Shown: positions 27,365-36,473, counted from the stretch's first letter. The stretch is 64,000 bases of DNA from Pseudomonas sp. IB20 (GCF_009707325.1 NZ_CP046103.1:5220951-5284950); one strand, 5' to 3'. Numbers and translations: made by a program. The notes: generated from the sequence alone by a model not told the origin.

Positions 27365-29128
27365 CTAGTGCTCCGGCGTATCTTTGTGGTTATCCAGGGT
27401 CTCCAGCAAGGCGACCTGCATCCGCGTATGCACGCGGATGAACCACCGCCAGAGCACCGCCGCCACCGCTGCCGCCACCACGGCGATCAGCGCCAGCAAC
27501 TTGTTGGTCGGCAAAATACTGGCCGACAAGGCTGCCAGTAGCAGGAAAATCACCAGCAGCGAGAGGATGGGGATCAGTTCGGCGATCACTCGTCGCACGC
27601 GCTGGGTATGCCGCCCGGCCATTTCCGGCTTCACGCTCATCTCCGCCAGCAACATCGACAGCGCCTTGAGCTTGCGATACGCCGCAATCAAAAACGGCAG
27701 CGACAACAACAACGCCCCGCCCCAGATCAACGCCTTCTGCCAACTTGGGTCACTGATCCAACCCTCCAGGTACCCACCGATGCGTGCCGCGAAGAAGCTG
27801 CCAGTAAAGAAGATCGCCACCACCAACGCCAGGTTTACACCCACTTGCAGGATGATCTTGCGAATCATCGACGCAAGCATTGCACCCTCACCCTGAGGCT
27901 GAATGCTGCGCAGCCACTCGCCATACATGCCAAACACCCGGCTCATGCGTTTGGGCATCACCGCCGCAATCTTCAACGACAACGGGTCGGCGCCGCGAAT
28001 CAGGTACGGCGTGAGCAACGTGGTGATTGCCGACACGGCCACGGCCACTGGATAGAGGAAATCGCTGGTCACCTGCAAGGTCATGCCCAACGCGGCGATG
28101 ATGAAGGAAAACTCGCCAATCTGTGACAGCCCCATGCCCACCCGCAGCGAGGTGCGGCCGTCGTTGCCGGCGATAAACGCCCCCAGGCCGCAGGACAACA
28201 TCTTGCCCAACACCACCGCCACGGTAATGACCGCGATCGGCCACGCGTATTGCAGCAGGATCTGTGGGTCGATCATCAAGCCAATCGCCACAAAGAAGAT
28301 CGCGCTGAACATGTCGCGAACGGGTTCGATCAGACGCTCAATCTTAATCAACTGACGAGATTCGGCCATGATCGCGCCAATCAGGAACGCGCCCAGCACC
28401 ATGCTGTATTCAAGCTTCACCACCAGCAGGCAGAAGCCGAAACACAGGCCCAATACGGTGATCAACAGCATCTCGTTACTTTCGAACTTGGCCACGTAGG
28501 CCAGCAGGCGCGGCACCAGCAAAATGCCAATCACCAGCGCGACGATCATAAACAGCGAGAGCTTACCGACCGTGGAGAACACCTCGCCGGAACTGACCGT
28601 ACCGCTCACGGCAATGCTCGACAGCAAGGCGATGATGCCGATACCGAGGATGTCCTCAACGATCAGCACGCCGAAAATCAGCTGGGCGAAGCGCTGGTTT
28701 TTCATCTTCAGGTCGTTGAGCGCCTTGACGATGATGGTGGTCGAGGAAATCGCCAGGATCGCGCCGAGGAACAGCGAGTCCATGGTGTTCCAGTCGAACC
28801 AGCGGCCGATTTCGTAGCCGATCCAGATCATCAGAATGATCTCGAGGAACGCGGCGATAAACGCCGTGGCGCCAACCTTGAACAGCTTGCGCAGGCTGAA
28901 CTCCAGGCCCAGGCAGAACATCAGGAAGATCACCCCCAGCTCGGCGAGGGTCTTGATCGTGTCTTCGTCGTGGATCAGGCCGAAGGGCGGGGTGTGGGGG
29001 CCGATGATGAACCCGGCAACGATATACCCCAGCACCACGGGCTGCTTGAGGCGGTGAAACAGGATGGTGACAACCCCCGCCACCAGCATGATCACGGCCA
29101 AGTCCTGGATAAAACTGATGGCGTGCAT
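27365..29128 (-). CDS. Kef-type monovalent cation:proton antiporter (CPA2)
   Basis: This 587-residue inner-membrane protein has about 12 helices of the CPA2 sodium/potassium-proton exchanger domain, with GYIVAGFIIGPHTPP near 34-48 and FGVLIVEDILGIGII near 145. Further hydrophobic segments follow in place of the TrkA-N/RCK nucleotide-binding domain of KefB/KefC, so it is not glutathione-gated by that route. I chose the ATG matching MHAISFIQDLA, preceded by AAGGAG. It resembles PA5518 of P. aeruginosa. The ion transported is unknown. Confidence 0.87.
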   Translation of the reverse strand: MHAISFIQDLAVIMLVAGVVTILFHRLKQPVVLGYIVAGFIIGPHTPPFGLIHDEDTIKTLAELGVIFLMFCLGLEFSLRKLFKVGATAFIAAFLEIILMIWIGYEIGRWFDWNTMDSLFLGAILAISSTTIIVKALNDLKMKNQRFAQLIFGVLIVEDILGIGIIALLSSIAVSGTVSSGEVFSTVGKLSLFMIVALVIGILLVPRLLAYVAKFESNEMLLITVLGLCFGFCLLVVKLEYSMVLGAFLIGAIMAESRQLIKIERLIEPVRDMFSAIFFVAIGLMIDPQILLQYAWPIAVITVAVVLGKMLSCGLGAFIAGNDGRTSLRVGMGLSQIGEFSFIIAALGMTLQVTSDFLYPVAVAVSAITTLLTPYLIRGADPLSLKIAAVMPKRMSRVFGMYGEWLRSIQPQGEGAMLASMIRKIILQVGVNLALVVAIFFTGSFFAARIGGYLEGWISDPSWQKALIWGGALLLSLPFLIAAYRKLKALSMLLAEMSVKPEMAGRHTQRVRRVIAELIPILSLLVIFLLLAALSASILPTNKLLALIAVVAAAVAAVLWRWFIRVHTRMQVALLETLDNHKDTPEH

Positions 29129-29420
29129 GGCGAGGGGCTCCTTAAGGGTACTGGCGCTTTTCCCACTTCCACCCGGACCTTGGAACGGTCGCAATAAGCG
29201 GAAGGAAAAGTCGGCCTTTGTCGTAAGAAATGCCCTGAGACGGGCTTTTGAAGGTTAACACCGCGACTTCCGGCAAAAAGCCGGTGCAATATATGGAAAC
29301 AGATCGGTGACCGCGTGACGGCAAGCCGCCCACTGGCGTCCCGTAAGGGAGAGCGCTGCAAAGATTCCAGCACCCACAGAGGTGCCTCCCCAACCGATGC
29401 CTACAACCCGTGAGTGTGCT

Positions 29421-29906
29421 ATGGAACCCGGAAACGCCCAGCTGTCGATGACGGTATTGATGACCCCTGACATGGCCAACTTCTCAGGCAATGTGCACGG
29501 CGGCACCCTGCTCAAGTACCTCGACGAAGTGGCCTACGCCTGCGCGAGCCGTTATGCCGGCCGCTATGTGGTGACCTTGTCGGTCGACCAGGTGATTTTT
29601 CGTGAGCCGATCCATGTCGGTGAACTGGTGACCTTCCTCGCCTCGGTCAACTACACCGGCAACACGTCGATGGAAGTGGGGATCAAAGTGGTGACCGAGA
29701 ACATCCGCGAGCGCTCGGTGCGCCATACCAACAGCTGCTTCTTCACCATGGTGGCCGTGGACGACCAGCGCAAACCCGCCGTCGTACCGCCGCTGCAGCC
29801 GCAGAACAGCGAAGACAAACGCCGGTTCGTGCAGGCGCAGCAGCGTCGGCAGATTCGCCAAGAGCTGGAAAAACGCTACCAGGAAATCAAAGCCGACGGG
29901 CCGTAA
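29421..29906 (+). CDS. Acyl-CoA thioesterase, hotdog fold (YciA/BACH type)
   Basis: The 161-residue protein is a single hotdog domain. ANFSGNVHGGTLLKYLDEVAYA near 18-39 carries the family Asn/Asp positions, and FREPIHVGE follows near 60. It hydrolyses acyl-CoA in the cytoplasm; chain-length preference is unknown. I chose the ATG at 29421 (MEPGNAQLS). The 292 bases upstream, shared with the divergent antiporter gene, are GC-rich and may fold, but I recognise no known riboswitch. Confidence 0.85.
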   Translation: MEPGNAQLSMTVLMTPDMANFSGNVHGGTLLKYLDEVAYACASRYAGRYVVTLSVDQVIFREPIHVGELVTFLASVNYTGNTSMEVGIKVVTENIRERSVRHTNSCFFTMVAVDDQRKPAVVPPLQPQNSEDKRRFVQAQQRRQIRQELEKRYQEIKADGP

Positions 29907-29933
29907 GGCTCATTCCAACACGCAAAGAGGAAA

Positions 29934-30023
29934 GTGAGCACACACGCCGAAGCGCTGATCCAGCTGGTTCATGCCACGAGCCTATCGCTGCCCCTTGCGG
30001 TACTCGATCAGACTAATCCCTAA
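29934..30023 (+). CDS. Possible 29-residue small ORF
   Basis: A GTG at 29934, with AGAGG four bases upstream, opens a frame of 29 residues (STHAEALIQLVHATSLSLPL...) ending at TAA 30021-30023. It overlaps the 3' end of the convergent pdxY gene by four bases. A good ribosome site is the only positive sign. It could be a decayed gene start, a small protein or chance. Confidence 0.25.
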   Translation: MSTHAEALIQLVHATSLSLPLAVLDQTNP

Positions 30024-30892
30024 AAGCTGATCGGTGTCGCCTCAAAACGTACTCGAGGATGGGCTATGCGGTCCTGGGCGCGCACCAGTTCCAGCTCGTA
30101 GCTCGCGCAGGCCTGGGTTTCCAGCAGCACTTCATGCACCGCCGCCGCCGTGAACTCAAAGGCCGCCAACAGGCTGTCGCCCAACAGCACCCGCGCCAGG
30201 AACAATCCCGACGTCAAGTCGCCCACGCCCACCGGCTGACGCGGGAAGGCCAACAGCGGCCGACGCAAGTGCCAGCTGCCTTCAGCCGTTACCAGCAGCA
30301 TCTCAAAGCCATCCGGTAGCTTGCCCGGATAATCCAAGTGCTTGACCAGCACGGCCTTGGGCCCGAGAGCCAGCAGCGCCCTGGCCATGCCCAGGCAATC
30401 AAACAGCGATTGCGGCTTGCGCCCGGCAAAGCTGTCCAGCTCCAGCTGGTTGGGGCAGAGGAAATCCGCCATGGCCGCCGCCTCGTCCAGCAGAAAATCG
30501 CTGACTTCCTGGGGCACGATGCAGCCCTTTTCCGGGTGGCCCATCACCGGGTCGCACAGGTACAAGGCCTTGGGGTTGATGGCCTTGATGCGCGCCACGC
30601 CGGTAAGAATCGCACGGCCTTGGTCGGCACTGCCCAGGTAGCCGGACAGCACCGCATCGCAGTTACCCAGCTCGCCAATCGCGGCAATGCCTTCCACCAG
30701 CGCCGGAATTTGCTGCGACGCCAACACTTCGCCCGCCCACTGACCATACTGGGTGTGGTTGGAGAACTGCACCGTGTTGAGCGGCCAGACGTTCACCCCG
30801 ACCCGCTGCATGGGGAATACGGCCGCGCTGTTTCCGGCGTGGCCAAAGACCACATGAGACTGGATCGCAAGCAGATGAGGTGTGCGTTTCAT
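30020..30892 (-). CDS. pdxY: Pyridoxal kinase PdxY
   Basis: It phosphorylates pyridoxal in the B6 salvage pathway. The 290-residue protein has the PdxK/PdxY start (LLAIQSHVVFGHAGNSAAVFPM, ~6-27), LCDPVMGHPEKG near 115 and the anion-hole region VGVGDLTSGLFLA near 220. I chose the ATG at 30890-30892, the usual MKRTPHLLAIQS start. It stands alone, convergent with the thioesterase and divergent from the DUF3301 gene. Confidence 0.95.
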   Translation of the reverse strand: MKRTPHLLAIQSHVVFGHAGNSAAVFPMQRVGVNVWPLNTVQFSNHTQYGQWAGEVLASQQIPALVEGIAAIGELGNCDAVLSGYLGSADQGRAILTGVARIKAINPKALYLCDPVMGHPEKGCIVPQEVSDFLLDEAAAMADFLCPNQLELDSFAGRKPQSLFDCLGMARALLALGPKAVLVKHLDYPGKLPDGFEMLLVTAEGSWHLRRPLLAFPRQPVGVGDLTSGLFLARVLLGDSLLAAFEFTAAAVHEVLLETQACASYELELVRAQDRIAHPRVRFEATPISF

Positions 30893-31009
30893 GCGGGAGA
30901 TTTCCGTAAAGCCGTTGAAATTCTGGCCGCGCAGTATGCGACTAAACACAGCCTATACGACAGGCCGGCGACACAGTTAAGCTGCTCTCACTTTGTTGGA
31001 GTTCACTGC

Positions 31010-31405
31010 ATGCTGACCCTGGGAAACATCTTCGTATTGATGCTGTTGGCGACCTGCGCCGCTTGGGTGTGGCACAACCACGGCCTGCGCGAGCGGGCGC
31101 TGGAGCGGGTCAAGCAGCATTGCGCCAAGCTTGATATCGAACTGCTCGACGGCGCAGTAGCGCTAAAGCGCATCGGTTTTGTGAAAGATGCCAATGGTCG
31201 GCGCCGTCTGGCGCGCATCTATAACTTTGAGTTCACCGTGACCGGCGAAGCCCGCCATCCTGGGACAATCACCCAATTTGGCGCCCACAGCGCGCAGATC
31301 GAACTGGCGCCCTACCCGTTCGAGATCAAAACGCCGCTGCCCAGCGCTGAAGTGATCGAGCTGAGCCAATGGCGCCAGGACCACGCCAGCAAGAACCGTC
31401 ACTGA
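31010..31405 (+). CDS. DUF3301 membrane-anchored protein
   Basis: The 131-residue protein has one N-terminal membrane helix (~5-22, NIFVLMLLATCAAWVW) and a small conserved domain rich in charged residues (KRIGFVKDANGRRRLARIYNFEFT, ~58-81). This matches the DUF3301 family of gamma-proteobacteria, whose function is unknown. Its stop overlaps the end of the convergent cobW gene by seven bases. Confidence 0.8.
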   Translation: MLTLGNIFVLMLLATCAAWVWHNHGLRERALERVKQHCAKLDIELLDGAVALKRIGFVKDANGRRRLARIYNFEFTVTGEARHPGTITQFGAHSAQIELAPYPFEIKTPLPSAEVIELSQWRQDHASKNRH

Positions 31406-32370
31406 CGGCAGGCCGCTAACGCACGCTGCAAGGCGGCCACGTCCTGTGGCTGGCCAAAGATCAATTCAATACGTGAGTCGCGACGCCATTCGCTGGGTTT
31501 CCAGGTGAGGGTGCTGTTATCCACAGCATTGGCGCTGACCCAACCTTCGGTGCTGTGGATAACCAGTTTGGCACGGCGCCACTCAAGACTTGTCAGCCAG
31601 TGATGCAAGCGCTGGGTGGCAAAGTACTGGCTCGGGTGCCAGCGCCATCCAATACTCCACCCGCCTTCTTGAGCCTGGCTGAGGCAGATGGGCTGCGCGG
31701 GGTCGGCCCAGATAGCCGGCAGCTGCGCCAAGCCTTTGGGCACGTCGAAGTTATCCACAGCCGCGTTGGCCTGCGCATTCAGGCCCGGCAACCGTTCGAG
31801 CGGCAATTGCGCCTGGCGCGTCCAGTAAAGCGGGCAGTCGGGTAATTGCTGTTCAATGGCCTGGCGCTGCGCGGCATCCAGCGACTCATCCTTGTTCAAC
31901 ACCAACAGCCCGGCACTGGCCAGCGTCTCGCGTTGCGCATCAGGCAAAGGTTTGCCCGCCGCCAGCGCCTCGGCATCCAGCACCAGCACGCACGGCTGAA
32001 CCGCCAACACGCCCTGCCACGGCGCCTGCCGCAATTGCTTGAGCAACTGCGCCGGGTGGCCAAGGCCCGAGGGTTCGATAAACAGCCGATCCGGCTTGGC
32101 CTTACGCAGCAGGCGGCCCAGGCCTACCTGGAACGGTGCACCATTCACACAACACAGGCAGCCGCCCGCTACTTCGCCCAGGGCAATGCCGTCGTCATCC
32201 TGGGTCAGCAAGGCGGCGTCCAGGCCGATCTGCCCGAACTCGTTGATCAACACCGCCCAGCGCTCGTTGGCCGGGCGTTGGGCAAGCAGGTGCTTGATCA
32301 GGCTGGTCTTGCCGGCGCCCAAAGGCCCGGCAATCACGTGGGTGGGAATGTTCTGCAGCATGTTGGGCAT
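31399..32370 (-). CDS. CobW/YjiA-family GTPase, putative metal chaperone
   Basis: This 323-residue COG0523 GTPase has Walker A GPLGAGKTSLI (~15-25), the metal-binding CxCC motif GGCLCCVNG (~69-77), a NKDE nucleotide motif near 165 and a C-terminal CobW domain. It is the last gene of the dksA2-zigA-DUF1826-cobW operon under the Zur-type site at 34721-34735, so it likely helps deliver zinc when zinc is scarce. It is a distinct paralogue from ZigA two genes upstream. The client protein is unknown. Confidence 0.88.
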   Translation of the reverse strand: MPNMLQNIPTHVIAGPLGAGKTSLIKHLLAQRPANERWAVLINEFGQIGLDAALLTQDDDGIALGEVAGGCLCCVNGAPFQVGLGRLLRKAKPDRLFIEPSGLGHPAQLLKQLRQAPWQGVLAVQPCVLVLDAEALAAGKPLPDAQRETLASAGLLVLNKDESLDAAQRQAIEQQLPDCPLYWTRQAQLPLERLPGLNAQANAAVDNFDVPKGLAQLPAIWADPAQPICLSQAQEGGWSIGWRWHPSQYFATQRLHHWLTSLEWRRAKLVIHSTEGWVSANAVDNSTLTWKPSEWRRDSRIELIFGQPQDVAALQRALAACRQ

Positions 32371-32405
32371 CTTTCAGACCGTGTAGAGCGTTTGATCCTA
32401 CCCGG

Positions 32406-33050
32406 TTATGCGAGCCAATCCAGCGTCAGGATCAAGCGGCGCTCATCGGCCTTGAGTGCTGGCGAACGGTGAATCAAACCATGACCTTCGTTGCCATGCC
32501 ATTTGGTGCCCTTAAGCATCGCCACTTCACCGCAGAGAATCTGCTCGATGCGCTCAGTGGGTTCCGCGTCCGGCTGGGCCAGTTTGCGGCGGTCCATCAC
32601 GCCTTCGCGCAGCCACTGGCTGCCGATGCCCGCGTAAGTAGTGATCAGCCGCACCGGCACGTGGTCAACGTGAAAACGCGGGCACATGGCCTTGTCCAGC
32701 AGCCGCAAACGCACGCCAATGCGCTTGGCGCCAAGCAAACAGGCAAACGCGCTGACCAGCCACGACACATCGGCGATAAAGCCGTCGTAGCCTTCAAGAT
32801 CACGGCAACTGGACACCAAACCCTGCAAGTTCGGCACTGCGTCCTCGGTATTGAGTTCAATCACCAAGGACTCAGCCAACGGCTCGTTAAGCGCCACCAG
32901 CAAAGCACCAAACTGGGCGATATGCAGGGGCAACTGGCGTTGCCAAACCGCGAGGTTCACGCCGTCATTGAGCACGTCAGCCAGCGCCAGCGGGGTTTCA
33001 CCACGAGTCTGGCGGATCACCGGGCGCAGCGGGATAACCGGGGCCAGCAT
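32406..33050 (-). CDS. DUF1826 protein with an HxD...H motif
   Basis: The 214-residue protein belongs to DUF1826, known mainly as a neighbour of zinc-starvation CobW genes. I see HVD at 127-129, IHRSP with His194 and Arg205 in a RRLILTL strand. This spacing resembles the iron/2-oxoglutarate oxygenase facial triad and its 2OG-binding Arg. That is my inference, not an established assignment. The ATG overlaps the stop of zigA by one base, indicating coupled translation. Confidence 0.8.
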   Translation of the reverse strand: MLAPVIPLRPVIRQTRGETPLALADVLNDGVNLAVWQRQLPLHIAQFGALLVALNEPLAESLVIELNTEDAVPNLQGLVSSCRDLEGYDGFIADVSWLVSAFACLLGAKRIGVRLRLLDKAMCPRFHVDHVPVRLITTYAGIGSQWLREGVMDRRKLAQPDAEPTERIEQILCGEVAMLKGTKWHGNEGHGLIHRSPALKADERRLILTLDWLA

Positions 33051-34255
33051 CAGGCGACCTCCTCGAACCAAGGGCCAAACGGGTCGGCCAACTGGCGCCA
33101 ACCCTCGACGCCCAGGGCCATTTCTTCATCGGTGAGCAAGCAGGCGTCCAGCTCGGCACGCATCTGGGTGAAGTCGATGTTTTGCCCGATAAACACCAGC
33201 TCCTGGCGGCAATCGCCGGTGCTCAGCTGCCAGTTGCCCATGATCGCCGCCGCGCTTTCTTCGTCCTGGGGCCATTGGCTTTTCGGCACAAAGCGCCACC
33301 AGCGCCCGGCAAAACCATGGCGCATCAGGCCGCCGGCCTGAGACCAACTGCCCGCATCCTGATGCTTGCTCGCCAGCCAGAAAAACCCCTTGGAGCGCAG
33401 CAACTTGCCGTTCACCCACGGGCGGTCGATAAAGTCGAAAAAACGCTGTGGGTGAAACGGGCGGCGCGCGCGATAAGCCGTGGAGGCGATGCCGTATTCT
33501 TCGGTTTCCGGCACATGTTCACCGCGCAGTTCCCGCAACCAACCCGGCGCCTGGGCGGCACGTTCGAAGTCGAAGCGGCCAGTGTTGAGGATCTTGTTCA
33601 GCGGTACTTCGCCCATGACCATCGGGATGATTTGCGCCTGGGCGTTGAGGCGCTCGAGGATCGCCATTAATTCTTCGCGCTCGCGGCTGCTGATCAGGTC
33701 GATCTTGCTGATCAGGATCACGTCGGCAAACTCGATCTGCTCGATCAGCAGGTCGGTGATCGAGCGTTCGTCCTCTTCACCCAAGGTTTCACCGCGTGAG
33801 GCCAGGCTTTCAGCGGCCTGATAATCGAGCAGGAAGTTCATGCCATCGACCACGGTGACCATAGTGTCCAGGCGCGCGACATCGGCCAGGCTTTGCTCGT
33901 TTTCATCGCGAAAGGTGAAGGTTTCGGCCACGGGCAACGGCTCGGAAATACCAGTGGATTCGATCAGCAGGTAATCAAACCGACCTTCCTTGGCGAGTTT
34001 TCCGACTTCTTCCAGCAAGTCTTCCCGCAAGGTGCAGCAGATGCAGCCGTTGCTCATCTCCACCAGTTTTTCTTCGGAGCGGTTAAGGGTGACGTCGCGC
34101 TGCACCTCGCTGCCGTCGATGTTGATTTCGCTCATGTCGTTGACGATCACCGCCACCCGCAGGTTGTCGCGGTTGCGCAGGACGTAGTTGAGCAGCGTGC
34201 TTTTACCGGCGCCGAGAAAACCGGACAACACAGTAACGGGGAGACGATTGGGCAT
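33050..34255 (-). CDS. zigA: Zinc metallochaperone GTPase ZigA (COG0523)
   Basis: This 401-residue GTPase has Walker A GFLGAGKSTLL (~12-22), the zinc-binding GCICC motif (~70-74), ISKID (~182) and a CobW C-terminal domain. It is proposed to hand zinc to essential enzymes during zinc starvation. It follows dksA2 with a 27-base gap and precedes the DUF1826 gene with a one-base overlap, all downstream of a near-perfect Zur-type palindrome. Confidence 0.9.
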   Translation of the reverse strand: MPNRLPVTVLSGFLGAGKSTLLNYVLRNRDNLRVAVIVNDMSEINIDGSEVQRDVTLNRSEEKLVEMSNGCICCTLREDLLEEVGKLAKEGRFDYLLIESTGISEPLPVAETFTFRDENEQSLADVARLDTMVTVVDGMNFLLDYQAAESLASRGETLGEEDERSITDLLIEQIEFADVILISKIDLISSREREELMAILERLNAQAQIIPMVMGEVPLNKILNTGRFDFERAAQAPGWLRELRGEHVPETEEYGIASTAYRARRPFHPQRFFDFIDRPWVNGKLLRSKGFFWLASKHQDAGSWSQAGGLMRHGFAGRWWRFVPKSQWPQDEESAAAIMGNWQLSTGDCRQELVFIGQNIDFTQMRAELDACLLTDEEMALGVEGWRQLADPFGPWFEEVA

Positions 34256-34282
34256 CAGGTATTCCTCATCAGGGGTGGCCGG

Positions 34283-34687
34283 TCAAATCGCCCGTTTATG
34301 GCGTTCGCGCAGCTCTTCACGTTCTTTGGCTTCGATACTCAGGGTCGCGGTGGGGCGTAGCAGCAGGCGTTTCAGGCCGATGGGGTCGCCGGTTTCACGG
34401 CACCAGCCGTACTCACCACGGGCGAGCAATTCCAGGGCGTCGTCGATCTTGTCCAGCAGCTTCTTTTCACGCTCCAGCAGGCGCAGTTGCCATTGGCGCT
34501 GTTCTTCGGCGCTGCCCACATCCGCGGGGTCGCTGTTGGTTTCTTGCTCGCGTAGCACCAGGAACTCGGCTTGGATGCGCGCCTGCAGTTCGTAGCGCTG
34601 GGTCAGCAGCAGTTCGCGGAAGAAACCTTGCTGGGCTTCATTCATGTAGTCGCAGGGCGGTTGCGCCAGCAGGTCTTGTTCAGTCAT
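34283..34687 (-). CDS. dksA2: Zinc-independent DksA paralogue DksA2
   Basis: DksA2 replaces the zinc-finger protein DksA as an RNA-polymerase partner for ppGpp control when zinc is low. The 134-residue protein has the DksA coiled coil and ends in a remnant finger. Of the four zinc cysteines only the first remains (WCRET), and the second pair reads LSIEAKE, so zinc cannot be held. The Zur-type palindrome at 34721-34735 lies 34 bases upstream of its ATG. Confidence 0.92.
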   Translation of the reverse strand: MTEQDLLAQPPCDYMNEAQQGFFRELLLTQRYELQARIQAEFLVLREQETNSDPADVGSAEEQRQWQLRLLEREKKLLDKIDDALELLARGEYGWCRETGDPIGLKRLLLRPTATLSIEAKEREELRERHKRAI

Positions 34688-34720
34688 GGAGAGCGGTTCA
34701 CGGGTCAGGCTGTGCTACGA

Positions 34721-34735
34721 TGTTATAGTATAACA
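34721..34735. promoter_or_regulatory. Zur operator between dksA2 and the small secreted-protein gene
   Basis: TGTTATA-G-TATAACA is a perfect 7-bp palindrome around one base and matches the core of the gamma-proteobacterial Zur consensus (GTTATAnTATAAC). It lies in the divergent region between dksA2 (leftward) and the gene at 34814 (rightward), so zinc-bound Zur should repress both. Confidence 0.88.
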
Positions 34736-34813
34736 ATGCGAATAAGCCAATCTCCCTTGCTCGTCACGACGAAGGGCGCAATGCTTGAACACTTTCTTGC
34801 CCCGAGAAGCCCT

Positions 34814-35182
34814 ATGAAATACCTGGTGTGCGCACTGTTGTTGGCGGTGGCAGGACCGGCCTGCGCCCAAGCGCCGAGCCTGTTGGCAAACTGCACGCGC
34901 AGCGCCAACCTGCTGGCCTGTGTGGACCCGTTGGGCAATGCCTATAGCGTGGCGACTGTGGGCAGCACCACGTACTTGCGAGGTTTCGAGGTGATCGGCA
35001 AACGCTACTGGGCACAGACCAACAGCCGCTATGGGCAGCTGACGTTCTTTACCGGGTTGGCGTCCGATGGTGAGGCGTGGGTCGGCTATACGCGCCGCGT
35101 GGGCTGGACCACGATCAACCGGTTTTCCAGTTCAGGCGGCACCCGCGCGACGTTCACCTGCAGCCGTATGACCGGCTGTTAG
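34814..35182 (+). CDS. Small secreted protein of the zinc-starvation cluster
   Basis: The 122-residue protein has a clear signal peptide (MKYLVCALLLAVAGPACAQA). The mature part has four cysteines (NC, AC, TC and the final GC), which could make two disulfides, and a tyrosine/threonine-rich middle. I do not recognise a family. It corresponds in position to PA5537 of P. aeruginosa, uncharacterised as far as I know. The upstream Zur-type site predicts induction by zinc starvation. Its stop overlaps the convergent amidase gene end by a few bases. Confidence 0.75.
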   Translation: MKYLVCALLLAVAGPACAQAPSLLANCTRSANLLACVDPLGNAYSVATVGSTTYLRGFEVIGKRYWAQTNSRYGQLTFFTGLASDGEAWVGYTRRVGWTTINRFSSSGGTRATFTCSRMTGC

Positions 35183-36390
35183 ACCTGGCCGTTCTTCTGC
35201 TCCTGAACCCAGGCCATGTAGCTGTTCATCGGCGGGTTCTTCTCGAAGTATTTTTTCAAGCCCTCGAACAGCCCATCCGCCACCGCCTGTTGATGGCGCG
35301 CCGTCACCAGCCGCTGGGCGTCCTGGGTGTTGGAGATAAACCCGGTCTCGACCAGGATCGACGGCACGTCCGGTGATTTGAGCACCGCGAAACCTGCTTG
35401 CTCCACGCGCTTCTGGTGCAGCGTGGTGATGCTTTGCAAGCTGCCCAACACCGAGCTGCCCAGTTACAGGCTGGAGGCGATGGTGGCGTTCATCGACATG
35501 TCGAGAATCACCCCGGCCAGCATCGGGTCCTTGTCCTTGAGATTGAGCAACGTAGTGGCGCCCAGCAAATCCGCACCGTTTTCACGCTGCGCCATGAAGC
35601 GCGCCGTGGCGGAGGTGGCGCCGCCTTCAGACAACGCATACACCGACGCTCCGGATGCTGTGAGCCGTGGCGCGGCATCGGCGTGCACCGAAATAAACAT
35701 ATCGGCCTTGTGCTGACGGGCAATCTCCACGCGCTTGCGCAGCGGCACGAAGAAGTCGTCGTTGCGCACCAGTTTCACGTCAAAACCCTTCTCGCGCTTC
35801 AAACGTTTGGCCAGCAATTGGGCGATGGACAGCACCACGTCTTTCTCGCGCTGGCCCTTGGAGCCGATCGCGCCTGGGTCTTTGCCGCCGTGGCCGGGGT
35901 CGACCACCACGATGATGTCGCGCTTGGGATGGGCTTTATCCACCGGCGCAATCAAGGGCGGCGGTTCGGCGGCGATTTGGCGCGGCGCGTGGGTAGCGTT
36001 GGTCAGGTCGAGTACCAGGCGATGGCCTTGGCCATCCTGCGGCGGCAACAAGAAGCTGTTGAGCTGCATTGGCGCGGCCAGGTCCAGCACGATACGCGTA
36101 TCACCTTTGCCGAAATGCCCGGAACGGATCGAGGTAATCCCGCTGTTTTTCAGCGCCAGCTGCGAGAAATCACCGCTGAGCCCGGCGCCGCTCAAGTCGA
36201 TGATCAGGCGTTCCGGCGCGGTCAGGGAAAAGGTCTTGTATTGCACCGGGCCGCTGAGGTCGAACACCAGCCGCAGTTTGTCGTCGGAGCGCCACAGGCG
36301 CGCATTACGAATCTGTGTGGCGAAGGCCCCCAATGGAAAGGTGAACAGAGGGCTGACCAGCAGCAGGTTGAGGAGCTGACGTCTGTGCAT
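35179..36390 (-). pseudogene. amiA: N-acetylmuramoyl-L-alanine amidase (AMIN + Amidase_3), broken by an in-frame stop
   Basis: The gene encodes a periplasmic zinc amidase that cuts peptide stems from peptidoglycan. From the ATG at 36388-36390 there is a signal peptide, an AMIN domain, then Amidase_3 with DPGHGGKDPGA and FISVHADA. A TAA at 35464-35466 stops translation after 308 of 403 codons. The frame continues perfectly to 35179 with the missing catalytic VETGFISN segment. The codon context (SSL-stop-LGSS) fits a single C-to-T change from CAA. The truncated product should be inactive. A Zur-type site at 36474-36486 lies upstream, so the gene belongs to the zinc-starvation set. Confidence 0.85.
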
Positions 36391-36473
36391 GACATGTACC
36401 GCAAATAGAGGAGCGTCCCTGCTCGACATGACTGAAGAAAGGCTGGAACAGAAAAAGCATCGTCGACTCAATA

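Noticed and set aside
29232..29249. Possible terminator GCCC-TGAGAC-GGGC-TTTT
   Set aside because: The stem is only four base pairs and the T-run is short. It lies in a divergent promoter region.
29255..29420. GC-rich foldable leader before the thioesterase gene that recalls an SAH or glycine riboswitch (GGAGAGCGCTGC)
   Set aside because: Only a short string resembles a riboswitch, the gene is not a methyl-cycle or glycine gene, and I could not build the full consensus fold. A covariance-model search would decide.
31516..31760. Three TTATCCACA/TGTGGATAA matches in the cobW gene, with others near 57130, 57570, 58250 and 61217
   Set aside because: They are scattered single matches in coding sequence and common enough by codon usage. 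Only the cluster at 10689-10791 is dense and co-oriented.
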